Positions 48,935 through 58,449 of a stretch of 64,000 nucleotides of DNA are shown piece by piece. The stretch comes from Deltaproteobacteria bacterium (GTDB lineage Bacteria > Desulfobacterota > Binatia > UBA9968), in NCBI GenBank assembly GCA_005879605.1, contig VBKE01000004.1, positions 1 through 64,000 on the forward strand, written 5' to 3'. The notes under the pieces are model-generated. The model worked only from the letters and a program-made list of their open reading frames with translations, was not told the origin of the DNA and searched no databases. The first letter of the stretch is position 1. Every line of letters starts with the position of its first letter. The position numbers were made by a program, and so were the translations under genes.

Positions 48935-49168
48935 AAAATTTCCTCCGCTGTCGGCGAATTATTTGAACTCTTTGTTGCTCACTGGACTTACTGTGTCTCT
49001 GAATCCCGCTGCCGTCCAGATCATTAGTGTAAACTACGAGAGAGGAAACAGGAAGGCAATAGGCGGCCGGCATACAGCGGAGAGGCGGGATCAAAAGAGT
49101 GAGCCGCGCTCGTGATCGCGGATCGTATCCGTGATATGAAGTGAGAAATTCCAAAGGAGCTTTAAGTC

Positions 49169-50209
49169 ATGCTGTTACCTTTTCGCGAACATCTTGATTT
49201 CGGACCGACGCCTTATGACCAGTTGCAAGCCAGGGAAGGGATTCCCGTCGTCAAAGGCAACGTCGTGAGTGCCGTGCTCGCGCTGGAGCTTGCTCCGTGG
49301 AAAAGAATGGGCGCCCTGGGTTGCTATCTCAATCTTGCCGGTCAACAGCAAACGGATGCGTATGTTTGTGAGATCCCGCCCGGCGGCCAAACCCTGCCGC
49401 AGCGCCATCTATTTGAGGAGATCATTTATATTGTCAGAGGCCACGGCGCCACCTCGGTATGGCAAGACGGAACTTCCAAGCTGACCTTCGAGTGGGGGCC
49501 GGGGGCGATCTTTGCCATTCCTCTAAACGCTTCATATCAGCACTTCAACGGCTCCAACGCCGAGCCTGTCCGTATCTTTGCCGGTACGACCTGTCCCCGC
49601 ATGGTCAATATTTTTCACAATGACGATTTCATTTTTCGTAACCCTTTTAACTTTCGCGATCGCTTTCATGATAGCCAGGACTATTTGCGCTTCAATAAAC
49701 ACATGACGGATCGATATTGGGAAACCAATCTGGTCCCGGACGTGAATCAGTTCGTCCTGGACGATTTTCCAATGAAGGGCAAAGGGGTCAAGCACATGCG
49801 CTTCACCTTGGCGGACACCACCTATGGCTGTCATGTCTCGGAGTTTCCGCCGGGATGCCGCAGCACCTTCCACCGCCACGGCCCCGGAGCGGTCATTATC
49901 ATCACTCAGGGCGAAGGCTATGTGATGCTTTGGAAAGACGGCGAGGAAAGGAAGCGCTACGATTTCCGCGAGGGAACGGTCTATTCGCCGGATGATCTCA
50001 TGTGGCACGGTCACTTCAATACCGGCAGGGGAAGCATGCGCCACTTCGCCGTCCGGGGCGACAGTCCCAAGTACAGTCACGATCGTTTTCGTAATCCGCT
50101 ATGGACGATGATCCCTATGGACGAAGAGCCTCCCGAGATTCACCGCGAATACTTACAGGATCTCGCGAGAAAAGGAGTCAAAGCGGACGTGTCGGTGGTG
50201 GAGGATTAG
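49169..50209 (+). CDS. double-cupin protein, paralogue of the one at 44674
   Basis: A 346-residue protein with two cupin barrels: TLPQRHLFEEIIYIVRGHGA in the first and STFHRHGPGAVIIITQGEGY in the second, then WHGHFNTGRGSMRHFA. It shares the same block order as the cupin at 44674, so the two came from one ancestor by duplication or shared acquisition. A metal-dependent dioxygenase or isomerase role is possible, but no specific family is recognised. AAAGGAG lies upstream of the ATG. Confidence 0.78.
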   Translation: MLLPFREHLDFGPTPYDQLQAREGIPVVKGNVVSAVLALELAPWKRMGALGCYLNLAGQQQTDAYVCEIPPGGQTLPQRHLFEEIIYIVRGHGATSVWQDGTSKLTFEWGPGAIFAIPLNASYQHFNGSNAEPVRIFAGTTCPRMVNIFHNDDFIFRNPFNFRDRFHDSQDYLRFNKHMTDRYWETNLVPDVNQFVLDDFPMKGKGVKHMRFTLADTTYGCHVSEFPPGCRSTFHRHGPGAVIIITQGEGYVMLWKDGEERKRYDFREGTVYSPDDLMWHGHFNTGRGSMRHFAVRGDSPKYSHDRFRNPLWTMIPMDEEPPEIHREYLQDLARKGVKADVSVVED

Positions 50210-50259
50210 GCAATTAAAAAATGAAGTGCCCCGCAGCAAGCTGCGAGGTATAAAGTTCG

Positions 50260-51264
50260 CTACCGGCCACTGTCGATCCCGAGTTCTTGCTGGGCGCGGC
50301 GCAGATAGGTCATGTCCAGGTATTTCTCCGGCGCCGGGTATGGGCGCTGTTTGAAGACTCTCTCGCCCATGAGATCAATGAGCCGTTGAAATCCTTCTCG
50401 ATTCACCGAGCCGTCGCGGCTGATGATTCCTTGCGCGAGATACTCCTCGACCGTTGGGCGAGTATACTTGAGGGGAATGCCCGTTCGTTTCGTGGCCAAT
50501 TCCGCGGCTTCTTCTTTGTGCGCATGCACCCATTGCATAGCGCGCAGCATCGCCTTGAGATAGCGGACGGTGAGCTGGCTGTTCGTCTCGGCCCAGTGGC
50601 CGTCAACGATAAGGCTGTGAAACTGTAAATTTGGGATGTAGTCCTGCAGGCGAGCGATCTCAGTGAAACCGAGCTCACGCGCTCTTGGTAAATCTCCGCC
50701 CAAGATCATCGTCGCCGACGTATTGCAGCCCTTCAGGCTCAGGAGACGTTGCGTGGTCGGGCCGTTCTGGACGATCGAATAGTCGCGATTCGGTTCCAAT
50801 CCGTTAGCTTTGAGCATCTCTCTCAGAAAAATCGTGCTGCCGGAAACCAGACTCACAACGCCGATGGTTGTTCCTTTCAGTTCTTTGATGGTTTTGTATT
50901 TCGGACAGCCGACGAGCGTGTAGGCGGCGATGGGCACAGTGCCGCCGATGATCTTGAGCGCCGCACCTCGCTCGATGGCGTTGATCGCGGCGGACGGGTC
51001 GACGATGGCCACATTGACCTGGCCGGCGATGAGAGCTTGCACCAAGGTATCTGTAGAACCGATGAGCACGACGTCGCCCTGAATGCCTTCCTGGGGAAAG
51101 AAACCTTTATCAGTTGCGGCATAGTTCGGTAGTTGCTCGATCGTGCGTGAAACATTGCCGATGATCACGCGGTCCGCTGCTCTGGCGGCCGGAAAACACC
51201 AAATCAATAGAGCCGCCGTCAACAACAACCCGTTCGCAGTTAGACGCGAAAGCTCGGGTTTCAT
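50260..51264 (-). CDS. NMT1/SsuA/TauA-like ABC transporter substrate-binding protein
   Basis: The 334-residue protein has a signal peptide (LLLTAALLIWCFPAARA) and the NMT1-type start IEQLPNYAATDKGFFPQEGI. These periplasmic proteins bind nitrate, sulphonates, thiamine precursors or aromatic acids. No permease or ATPase gene is next to it, which is common for large families of such binding proteins. It lies 15 bases after a deacetylase gene and is probably in the same operon. Confidence 0.87.
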   Translation of the reverse strand: MKPELSRLTANGLLLTAALLIWCFPAARAADRVIIGNVSRTIEQLPNYAATDKGFFPQEGIQGDVVLIGSTDTLVQALIAGQVNVAIVDPSAAINAIERGAALKIIGGTVPIAAYTLVGCPKYKTIKELKGTTIGVVSLVSGSTIFLREMLKANGLEPNRDYSIVQNGPTTQRLLSLKGCNTSATMILGGDLPRARELGFTEIARLQDYIPNLQFHSLIVDGHWAETNSQLTVRYLKAMLRAMQWVHAHKEEAAELATKRTGIPLKYTRPTVEEYLAQGIISRDGSVNREGFQRLIDLMGERVFKQRPYPAPEKYLDMTYLRRAQQELGIDSGR

Positions 51265-51279
51265 AATTTTCCTCCGGTT

Positions 51280-52149
51280 TCACGGTTTTCGGTAATAACT
51301 TTTATAGAAATAATCCGCGATCTCTGAGCCCGTTGTCCTCCATACCCCTTCATGAGAGCAGATATAGTCGAGCGCCTTGTCGAGATATTTGACGCGAAAG
51401 GGCAGACCTATAACGAAGGGGTGCAGCGGCAGCGTCATGACCCTGCCGTTTGTCGCGCCTTCCGCATAAAGCGTGTCGAACTGGTCGCAGACCATTTGGC
51501 ACCAATCTTTTGGCGTATGACCGCCCTGGAAGATCACTCGAATATCGTTGAGTCCTTGTTGATACGGGACGGCGATCATGCGCCCCGACTCAACCCGCAT
51601 CGGAACCGGTTGGTCGTCGCAGCCCCAGTCGCAGAGATAATCAAACCCCTCGGCCGCCAGGTGATCCGGAGTGTTCGGACTCTCATCCCCTCCGCCTGGA
51701 CCGAGCCAACCGCGAGGAGCCTTCCCCGTGCCTCTCGTGATGGTCTCTCGGACCTGCCGAACGATCGCGCGCTCTTCGTCTAAAGCGTATTGATTCATTC
51801 GAATGTTATTGGTGATCCCATGCCCTAGCCATTCCCACTGGCGCTTGTTGCCTTCCTCGATAATGGCGGGATGATGCTGGCATACGTCGGCGTTGAGGAG
51901 CACGGTGGCCCGGATCCGGTGGTTGTCCAGAACCTCCATCATGCGAAAGACGCCGACCCTTGAACCATAATCTCTCAGCGCGTAGCCCGTTACGTCGGGC
52001 AACTGAGAGCTCGCGGCGCCCGGGATCGCTTTATCGATGTGGAAAAACTCGATGTTGGGCGCGACCATCAATGCGATTCGCGCATCATTCAGCCACTTCA
52101 GCAGCGCGCGTCTGATCATCGGTGAGTAGTCGTAGCGATCGGTTTGCAT
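51280..52149 (-). CDS. polysaccharide deacetylase-family protein (PuuE-like)
   Basis: A 289-residue NodB-like protein with the barrel strands IRATVLLNADVCQHHPAIIE, EWLGHGITNN and APRGWLGPGG. The metal pattern is not the full classical D-D/H-H set, and the overall form is closer to PuuE allantoinases and related amidohydrolases. It may release an acetyl or amide group from a small substrate. Its operon partner is the binding protein at 50260, so uptake and breakdown of the same compound is a reasonable idea. Confidence 0.78.
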   Translation of the reverse strand: MQTDRYDYSPMIRRALLKWLNDARIALMVAPNIEFFHIDKAIPGAASSQLPDVTGYALRDYGSRVGVFRMMEVLDNHRIRATVLLNADVCQHHPAIIEEGNKRQWEWLGHGITNNIRMNQYALDEERAIVRQVRETITRGTGKAPRGWLGPGGGDESPNTPDHLAAEGFDYLCDWGCDDQPVPMRVESGRMIAVPYQQGLNDIRVIFQGGHTPKDWCQMVCDQFDTLYAEGATNGRVMTLPLHPFVIGLPFRVKYLDKALDYICSHEGVWRTTGSEIADYFYKSYYRKP

Positions 52150-52190
52150 GCGGACACTCCTTTATGTTGGATGAGCAATGATTGAAACGG

Positions 52191-52219
52191 AAACTATGTC
52201 AGGAAAATGAAAGGGTCAA
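52191..52219 (-). promoter_or_regulatory. possible promoter for the deacetylase-binding-protein operon
   Basis: TTGACC (52219-52214), a 17-base spacer and TAGTTT (52196-52191), upstream of the ATG at 52149. The -10 box is a poor match. Confidence 0.3.
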
Positions 52220-52773
52220 GCGTTAACAAGGCCGGGTGAGGGCAGAGATACCCCCGCCGCGGAGATTCGGGTGGATTAGTCCGCTGACTTCATCCTGGGC
52301 CTCGTATCTGATTCTTTCGCGCGGTCATGAAGGATCTATTGAAGATCTGACCGGAAGGACGAGCTACTAAAATTGGTTACGCGTAAATAGGGCAAACCGA
52401 AGAGGGGAGTCGGAGAAAGCGTAAATGGTCAAGCACATGGTGCGGGATATTATGGAAATCGCGATTAATACATTGATATCTGCCTGATTCGAGTGGAGTG
52501 AAACACTCAAAAATAAGTTCCTGCTGGACTCATATAATAGGTTGACTTCAGGCCGGATAACACCTAGAGTCGTAACTGCCTTCTTCAGTATATGGCCTTC
52601 TGAAAGAGGAAGACACAAAGGTTGAAGGCCTTTAATCTGTCTCGCCTTGCGAACGAACCTAAAGGACAATCCGACCAGAGCGTGGTTTCAGTATTCAAGT
52701 GCCCCATGTTCTGCCATTGCCAGTCAAATTCACAGGGTCAAAGACGTTAAACATTCTCTCATAGGAGGAGAAC
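52220..52773. other. long AT-richer intergenic region before the RRM gene, with a possible promoter at 52543-52571
   Basis: No frame with coding character is seen in 554 bases. TTGACT (52543-52548), 17 bases, TAGAGT (52566-52571) is a possible plus-strand promoter. If used, it would give the RRM gene a leader of about 200 nt, which would be long enough for a structured 5' UTR or a small RNA. Confidence 0.35.
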
Positions 52774-53094
52774 ATGGGTAGTAAATTGTACGTTGGCGGT
52801 CTCCCTTACTCAGTAACCGAGGGGCGACTGCAGGAAATCTTTGCGGTGCACGGGACCGTGGAATCGGCCAATGTGATCTCGGACAAGTTTACGGGACAGT
52901 CACGGGGTTTCGGCTTCGTCGAGATGAGTTCGGGAGCTGAGGCTCAAAAAGCCATCGAGGCCTTGAACGGCACACAGCTGGATGGGCGCACCCTGACCGT
53001 TAATGAAGCCAAGCCTATGGCGAGGCGCGATAACAGAGGTGGAGGTGACCGAGGTGACCGAGGCGACCGAGGCGGCGGACGTAATCGCTGGTAG
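52774..53094 (+). CDS. RRM RNA-binding protein
   Basis: The 106-residue protein has a single RNA recognition motif, with RNP2 LYVGGLP at residues 4-10 and RNP1 SRGFGFVEM. A short Arg/Gly/Asp-rich tail (RGGGDRGDRGDRGGGRNRW) follows. Such bacterial proteins resemble cyanobacterial Rbp and cold-inducible glycine-rich proteins and may act as RNA chaperones. AGGAGGAG lies three bases before the ATG, a very strong ribosome binding site. A clear terminator follows, so it is a single-gene unit. Confidence 0.93.
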   Translation: MGSKLYVGGLPYSVTEGRLQEIFAVHGTVESANVISDKFTGQSRGFGFVEMSSGAEAQKAIEALNGTQLDGRTLTVNEAKPMARRDNRGGGDRGDRGDRGGGRNRW

Positions 53095-53114
53095 TTTTTC
53101 TTAAATAACCACAT

Positions 53115-53147
53115 GAGGGGCGACGGGTCGGGTCGCCCCTCTTTTTT
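53115..53147 (+). terminator. intrinsic terminator after the RRM gene
   Basis: GAGGGGCGAC (53115-53124) pairs with GTCGCCCCTC (53132-53141), followed by TTTTTTG. Confidence 0.88.
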
Positions 53148-53307
53148 GCGTTTCTTAGGCGCCTGCGATTTTTCTCCACGGCTGACCGGTCAGCACCGAG
53201 ATCAAACCGGTGGAGCGAGGCGAAACCCGCGTGCTTTTTCTTCAGGCGCTCGCCCAACGATAAACAGCTATTTGGTTCGCTAGCAAGTTGGTGAAAAACT
53301 CTGTTGG

Positions 53308-53406
53308 CAGGCTGCTCAAAAAGATCTCAGAGACGAGACGATTGAGCGCACCCTTCGACATGCTCAGGGCAATCGGCTAAGCCTATGAGGCTTTTTCGGC
53401 AGCCTG
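53308..53406. repeat. 99-bp terminal-inverted-repeat element, copy 1
   Basis: Begins CAGGCTGCTCAAAAAG and ends CTTTTTCGGCAGCCTG, an imperfect terminal inverted repeat (14 of 16 positions). Inside are the motifs CCCTTCGACATGCTCAGGG and AAGCCTATGAGGCTT. A copy differing at three positions is at 63160-63258 in the same orientation. Likely a non-autonomous mobile element or a REP-type repeat. Confidence 0.85.
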
Positions 53407-53443
53407 CTACAGTGGAAGGCGATCCGGAGAAAACATCAAAGAG

Positions 53444-56185
53444 ATGAAAAAAGGATCTCTCACACTTGCGGCATCAATCATCGCAATCCTGGTGATAGGC
53501 GCCACTTTGAGCCGCTTTTTTGTCGACCTATTATGGTTTGGTGCGCTGGGATTTAGAGCCGTCTTTATGACCACATGGCTCACCGAGCTCACCGTCTTTG
53601 TCGTCGCGACCGGATTCTCGTGCGCAATACTACTACTGAACGGGTTGATGGCTGCGAGAACCACTTCAACGGGAGCGCGCCGACCTGGATTCAGGGTTGT
53701 TGGTCGTGGCAGAGAAGGGCTACCCGAGGTCATTGAATTTTCCTTGGACAAGCTGCCGTTGCGGCTTATCATCTCGGCGATCGCTTTGTTGCTCGGCCTG
53801 TTCATCGGCTTCGCACAGACTGGTAACTGGGAGGCCGTGCTCAAGTGGCTCTATGCCGCCCCTTTCGGACGACCCGATCCTCTATTCGGACATGACCTGG
53901 GGTTTTATGTTTTTTCGCTTCCCGTTTATAACCTGACGCGGGATTGGGGACTTTTAATTGTCTTTTTGGCCGCCTTAATGGCAGTGATCATCTACTGGGT
54001 GCGCGGCGACATCAATTATCAGCCGGGAGAGTTTCCTACGCTGAGGCCCGCGGCAATCAGGCACCTTTCTGCTTTGCTTGCGATTTTTTTTCTCCTGAAA
54101 GCCGGTGGTTATGTTCTGCAGCGCTATGGCTTGATGACCAGCAATAATGGGGTCGTTTTTGGCGCGGCCTATACCGACGTCTATCTCCGCCTGCCGCTTC
54201 TAGTGGCGCTGGCTGGCGCATCACTTGTGGCGGCGGCTTTGTCTGCTGCCAATATTTGGCTTAGGGGTATCCGGTTGCCCGTTGCAGCTGTGGCTCTTGT
54301 TTTTGTCGTGTCCTTGGTGGAAACCGCCGTGCCGGGTCTGTTTCAAAGCTATTGGGTAAAACCGGACGAGTTGCGATTGGAGTCGCGCTACATTGCCAAT
54401 AACATCGCGTTTACCCGCTACGGTTTCGCTCTCGAGAACATCAGTGACGCGCCGTTTCCCGCAAAAGGCAAGCTTACTCCGCAAGTGACAGCGGCCAACG
54501 ACGTTACCATCCAGAATATTCGCTGGTGGGATCCACGTCCGCTGCTCGATACTTACCGCCAACTGCAGGAGATTCGTCTTTACTACGATTTTCACGACAT
54601 CGATATTGATCGTTACGTTATTGATGGGAGTTATCGGCAGGTTATGCTTTCCGGGCGGGAATTGAATCAATCCAAGATTCCGACCGACGCGCAAACCTGG
54701 ATCAATCAGCGCTTCAAGTTCACCCACGGCAACGGTATCGCCATGAACCCGGTGAATCGCTTCGATGAGGAAGGGCTACCCGTTTTTTACGTCAAAGATA
54801 TTCCCCCGGTGACGCCGCCGGGGCTGCGGCTTGACCGTCCCGAGATCTACTTCGGCGAACTGACCACCAATTACGTCGTCGTCGGCGGTGATACCAAAGA
54901 ATTCGATTATGCCAAGGGCCAGGAAAATGTGTACAATACTTATGAAGGCCGCGACGGCGTCTCTTTAAGCAGTCTTTGGCGCCGTGCTTTATTTGCCTGG
55001 TACTTCGGCGACCTCAAGTTGCTGATCAGCGACAACGTGACTAGATCCAGCCGGATTTTGTTTCGACGTCTGATTCAAGACCGCATCCAACGTATCGCGC
55101 CGTTCCTCCTCCTCGATCATGATCCATACCTGGTCGTCAGTGACGGGCGCCTGATCTGGATGCAGGATGCTTATACCGTGAGCGACTCGCTCCCTTATTC
55201 CCAACGAAATCAGCCTGGCGGCATCAACTATATTCGCAACTCGGTGAAAGTGGCGGTTGATGCCTACGATGGAAATCCGATCTTCTACGTCGCTGATCCG
55301 AAAGATCCCATCGTGCTAACCTACCAGCGCATCTTTCCCTCTTTGTTTCAGTCCATCGATTCCATGCCGGTTTCGCTGCGCCAGCACACGCGTTACCCGG
55401 AGGATTTTTTTATCCTTCAAGCGAGCATGTACGGGACCTATCACATGAAGGATCCGGAGGTGTTCTACAACAAAGAAGATCTGTGGAGCTTCCCTAAGGA
55501 GAAATACGCCGGGCAAACCGTTACCATGCAGCCCTACTACACCATTATGCGCTTGCCGGGCGAGTCCCGCGAGGAGTTCATTTTGATGCTGCCGATGGTG
55601 CCACGGAACCGCGACAATATGATCGCCTGGCTGGCCGCGCGCTGCGACGGTTCGAACTACGGCAAAGTGATCGAGTTTGCCTTTTCCAAGGAGAAGCTCA
55701 TTTATGGCCCGGCACAAGTCGAAGCGCGGATCGATCAGGATACCACGATCTCACAGCAGCTCTCCTTGTGGAACCAGACCGGGTCGCGGGTCATCCGCGG
55801 TAACCTGCTGGTCATTCCGATCGAGGACACCTTGCTCTATGTCGAGCCCCTCTACCTCAGCGCCGAGAGCCGCCAGTTGCCGGAGCTGAAGCGCCTGATC
55901 GCTTCCACCGGCGATCGCGTCGTCATGGCCACCGATGTTCAGAGCCTGCTGGCTGCCTTGTTCACCCCGGAGGGAAGACAACCGGCGGTTGTCACATCAA
56001 CATCTGCGCCGCCGCCCGGAGCGCGCGCAAGCGAATCGTCTCCTTCGGGCTCCAATTCGGAGGCCCTTAACCATTATCGTCGTGCGCTCGATTCCTTGAG
56101 CAAAGGCGATTGGCGAACGTTTGGTACGGAAATGGAAGCGATGCAAAAGGCGTTGCAGGGCGCCCCAGCGAAGCCGCCATCATAG
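53444..56185 (+). CDS. UPF0182-family large membrane protein
   Basis: The 913-residue protein has about seven N-terminal transmembrane helices (for example LTLAASIIAILVIGATL and LIISAIALLLGLFIGFA). A large outward domain has the family segments NIRWWDPRPLLDTYRQLQ, YIRNSVKVAVDAYDG and EFILMLPMVPRNRDNMIAWL. A Ser/Pro/Gly-rich linker and a short helical tail (EALNHYRRALDSLSKGDWR) end it. The family is widespread but its job is unknown. The 99-bp repeat ends 38 bases before the ATG. Confidence 0.92.
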   Translation: MKKGSLTLAASIIAILVIGATLSRFFVDLLWFGALGFRAVFMTTWLTELTVFVVATGFSCAILLLNGLMAARTTSTGARRPGFRVVGRGREGLPEVIEFSLDKLPLRLIISAIALLLGLFIGFAQTGNWEAVLKWLYAAPFGRPDPLFGHDLGFYVFSLPVYNLTRDWGLLIVFLAALMAVIIYWVRGDINYQPGEFPTLRPAAIRHLSALLAIFFLLKAGGYVLQRYGLMTSNNGVVFGAAYTDVYLRLPLLVALAGASLVAAALSAANIWLRGIRLPVAAVALVFVVSLVETAVPGLFQSYWVKPDELRLESRYIANNIAFTRYGFALENISDAPFPAKGKLTPQVTAANDVTIQNIRWWDPRPLLDTYRQLQEIRLYYDFHDIDIDRYVIDGSYRQVMLSGRELNQSKIPTDAQTWINQRFKFTHGNGIAMNPVNRFDEEGLPVFYVKDIPPVTPPGLRLDRPEIYFGELTTNYVVVGGDTKEFDYAKGQENVYNTYEGRDGVSLSSLWRRALFAWYFGDLKLLISDNVTRSSRILFRRLIQDRIQRIAPFLLLDHDPYLVVSDGRLIWMQDAYTVSDSLPYSQRNQPGGINYIRNSVKVAVDAYDGNPIFYVADPKDPIVLTYQRIFPSLFQSIDSMPVSLRQHTRYPEDFFILQASMYGTYHMKDPEVFYNKEDLWSFPKEKYAGQTVTMQPYYTIMRLPGESREEFILMLPMVPRNRDNMIAWLAARCDGSNYGKVIEFAFSKEKLIYGPAQVEARIDQDTTISQQLSLWNQTGSRVIRGNLLVIPIEDTLLYVEPLYLSAESRQLPELKRLIASTGDRVVMATDVQSLLAALFTPEGRQPAVVTSTSAPPPGARASESSPSGSNSEALNHYRRALDSLSKGDWRTFGTEMEAMQKALQGAPAKPPS

Positions 56186-56188
56186 AGA

Positions 56189-56430
56189 CAGTTTCAAAGG
56201 CACGCCAAAGGAGATCGAGGAGATCGCGCTCTCCCTTCCAACGCCGAACGCCACCATGGTCAATCGCCCCGGCCCCCAACCAACCGCGCCGCCACACTCG
56301 GCAGCGGCCAGTACGTCATGGCGGTCAGGCTCTCAGAAGCAAGATCGATTTGGCTTCTTTTGACTGCCCGGCTAGCACTCTCAGAGGCAATTTTTTTCAT
56401 GATGTAACCGGCGACTGCGAGTTCGCTTGT
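56189..56430 (+). pseudogene. remnant of an MmgE/PrpD-family gene, several frameshifts
   Basis: Reading across frames gives FKGTPKEIEEIALSLPTPNA, then TMVNRPGPQ, then LGSGQYVMAVRLSE, then KIDLASFD. This follows the C-terminal domain order of MmgE/PrpD proteins (2-methylcitrate dehydratase and relatives), where a GxFSxQYVxAxAL segment is typical. At least two frame changes are needed and no N-terminal part exists, because UPF0182 ends directly before it. It is best seen as a decayed 3' fragment left after a deletion or rearrangement. Confidence 0.55.
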
Positions 56431-56533
56431 TGGAAAGATCGCTACCTTGAATCCCTGAGGAGTCGTGGGCTATAAAAGATCGAATCGCCGGGAACTGACG
56501 AATTTCGAATTAATCTCCGGAGGTGCATCGCTC

Positions 56534-57316
56534 ATGGGCACGGAAACAACTGCAGGCTACGATCTGCTTTACGATGTCATCAGGCGCCGGTCGAGTATTC
56601 GAAAGCTAAAACCGGATCCGATTCCCGATGAATATATCAACAAGATTCTCGAAGCCGGCCGCTGGGCGATGTCCGGCGCCAATTCGCAACCCTGGGAATA
56701 CATTGTCGTTAAAGATCCGCAAGTGAAGAAGGATCTCTTCCGCTGCTACACGGAGGTCAATGCCGATTTTATTTACTGGATGGAACAGCAGCGCCTCTTC
56801 GAGCTGAGGCATCCCGCGTATCAGATGACCGCTGACAAAGCAGTGGAGCAGCAGCGGCGCGGCGCCGGTTGGTCCGCGGCACCGGCGCTGATCGTCGTCG
56901 TCGGCGATGGGCGGCGCCAGTGGGGCACGGTGCAAGGCGCCCATACTTTCGGGCGCGACCAGTCGCACCTCACGGACGGTCTGGCGAACACCTGTACGTT
57001 GATGCATCTAGCCGCGGTATCTCTCGGTCTTGGCACGCAGTGGGTCACGATTCATATTCAGGAGCCATTCAAGAAAGTCTTGGGCGTGCCGGATTTGATG
57101 ATGTTGTACCTCATTATTCCAATTGGCTATCCAGCGGTGGAGCCCTCGGAGGGCGTGCGGCGCCCCTTGGAGGAAATCGTTCACCATGATCACTATGACG
57201 AGTCCAAGTTTATGAGTAATGAACGAGTGATTCAGTTTCTTTTTGAGCTGCGCGGGAAAACGTTGCAAACTTACCGGCAGTCATATGTCGGCAAAGAAGA
57301 ACCGAAGGGCGGCTGA
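56534..57316 (+). CDS. nitroreductase-family FMN oxidoreductase
   Basis: The 260-residue protein has the FMN-binding RRRSSIRKLKPDPIPDEYI at its start. It also has EAGRWAMSGANSQPWEYIVV and the later LAAVSLGLGTQWVTI. Such enzymes reduce nitro groups, quinones or other electrophiles, or break down flavin or halogenated compounds. I chose ATG 56534 because GGAGGT lies before it; the longer frame starts at a GTG at 56465 without support. It is followed after 19 bases by a cupin gene, probably in one operon. Confidence 0.9.
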   Translation: MGTETTAGYDLLYDVIRRRSSIRKLKPDPIPDEYINKILEAGRWAMSGANSQPWEYIVVKDPQVKKDLFRCYTEVNADFIYWMEQQRLFELRHPAYQMTADKAVEQQRRGAGWSAAPALIVVVGDGRRQWGTVQGAHTFGRDQSHLTDGLANTCTLMHLAAVSLGLGTQWVTIHIQEPFKKVLGVPDLMMLYLIIPIGYPAVEPSEGVRRPLEEIVHHDHYDESKFMSNERVIQFLFELRGKTLQTYRQSYVGKEEPKGG

Positions 57317-57335
57317 TCCCGGAGGGAGCGTCAAT

Positions 57336-58394
57336 ATGTCGAGTGACATCCAACCCACGGTCTATGACCAGCTGATTGCGTTAAGAAATCGTCAGCGCAC
57401 GCTTCAGGCCGAGAGCCCCTTTGTAATTCGCGGCGCGGACGTCCCTTGGGAGACGAATCCGCAGGGAATCATAAAATGGTATCTGCATCCCGCAATGGAG
57501 CGGAGCTGTCACAAGGCGCTGATTTTTTCAGTCCAGAAAATTCCGCCAGAAAGTCATAGCGGTAAACAGCATTGCCAGGGCGGCGTCGTGCAATACGTTG
57601 TCCAAGGGAAGGGCAGAACCGTCATGAACGAAATCTCGCATCCCTGGGAGGCGGGCGATGTCGTGCAATTGCCGCTGCTTCCTGAAGGCGTGACCTTTCA
57701 GCACTTCAACGAAGATCGCTCCAAAGAAGCGGTGCTTACCGCCTGCATGCCAAACCTGTCGGAGCCGCTGGGAATCGATCGCGGAGCGGGCCTTTTCCAG
57801 CTGGAAGCCGCGCCGGAGTTTAAGGCCGCCTTTCGTTCCGAGCTGCCCGATCTCAAAACGCTCCAGGCCAAACTCAGCTCAGACTCAGGCAAAGCGATTC
57901 CAGTAAAAATCGATTCGCCGCGATCGACGTATGACCACAATTACGCGCGCACGCAGGAAATCCAGCAGCGCTCTCGAACGGCAAAGATCGTCGTGCGCCG
58001 CGATGAGCGCCGAGAGGAAATGACTCGTCAGGGGCGGTTGCGCTACTATCTTAACCGGACCGTCTTGCACGATACCGTGTTGAAAGATTGGAACGTGTTC
58101 ACGCATGAGCTGCGCACCCGTTCGGGCAAACATCGCCACCAGGGCGGGCTCGCGATTTACGTTGTCGAGGGAAAAGGTTACACAATCGTGGAAGGCCAGC
58201 GCCAGGATTGGGAAAGCGGCGATTTGATTCTTCTTCCCATTCAGCCGGGTGGCGTGGAACACCAACATTTCAATCTCAATGGCGAAACGCCCTCGCGCTG
58301 GATGGCGTACATCTACAAGCCGTTTCATGATGAAGTCGCCCACGGCATGGAGCAGCGAGAAGAAGCGCCGGAGTTCAAGGGATCGGATTGCTGA
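57336..58394 (+). CDS. double-cupin protein with tandem related barrels
   Basis: The 352-residue protein has two similar cupin domains. The first has HSGKQHCQGGVVQYVVQGKG and GVTFQHFNE; the second has SGKHRHQGGLAIYVVEGKGY and GVEHQHFNL. The match between the halves shows internal duplication. GGAGGG precedes the ATG at 57336; earlier in-frame ATGs at 57285 and 57243 overlap the nitroreductase gene or lack a good site. The His pattern suits a metal site, but no activity can be named. Confidence 0.8.
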   Translation: MSSDIQPTVYDQLIALRNRQRTLQAESPFVIRGADVPWETNPQGIIKWYLHPAMERSCHKALIFSVQKIPPESHSGKQHCQGGVVQYVVQGKGRTVMNEISHPWEAGDVVQLPLLPEGVTFQHFNEDRSKEAVLTACMPNLSEPLGIDRGAGLFQLEAAPEFKAAFRSELPDLKTLQAKLSSDSGKAIPVKIDSPRSTYDHNYARTQEIQQRSRTAKIVVRRDERREEMTRQGRLRYYLNRTVLHDTVLKDWNVFTHELRTRSGKHRHQGGLAIYVVEGKGYTIVEGQRQDWESGDLILLPIQPGGVEHQHFNLNGETPSRWMAYIYKPFHDEVAHGMEQREEAPEFKGSDC

Positions 58395-58449
58395 CTAATA
58401 TAGCTCGTATTTCTATCACCCTGGGTCATGACCCGTAGTTTCTTTTCGA

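Noticed and set aside
52367-52669. 100-residue minus-strand frame before the RRM gene
   Set aside because: No ribosome binding site, no recognisable motif and no coding character.
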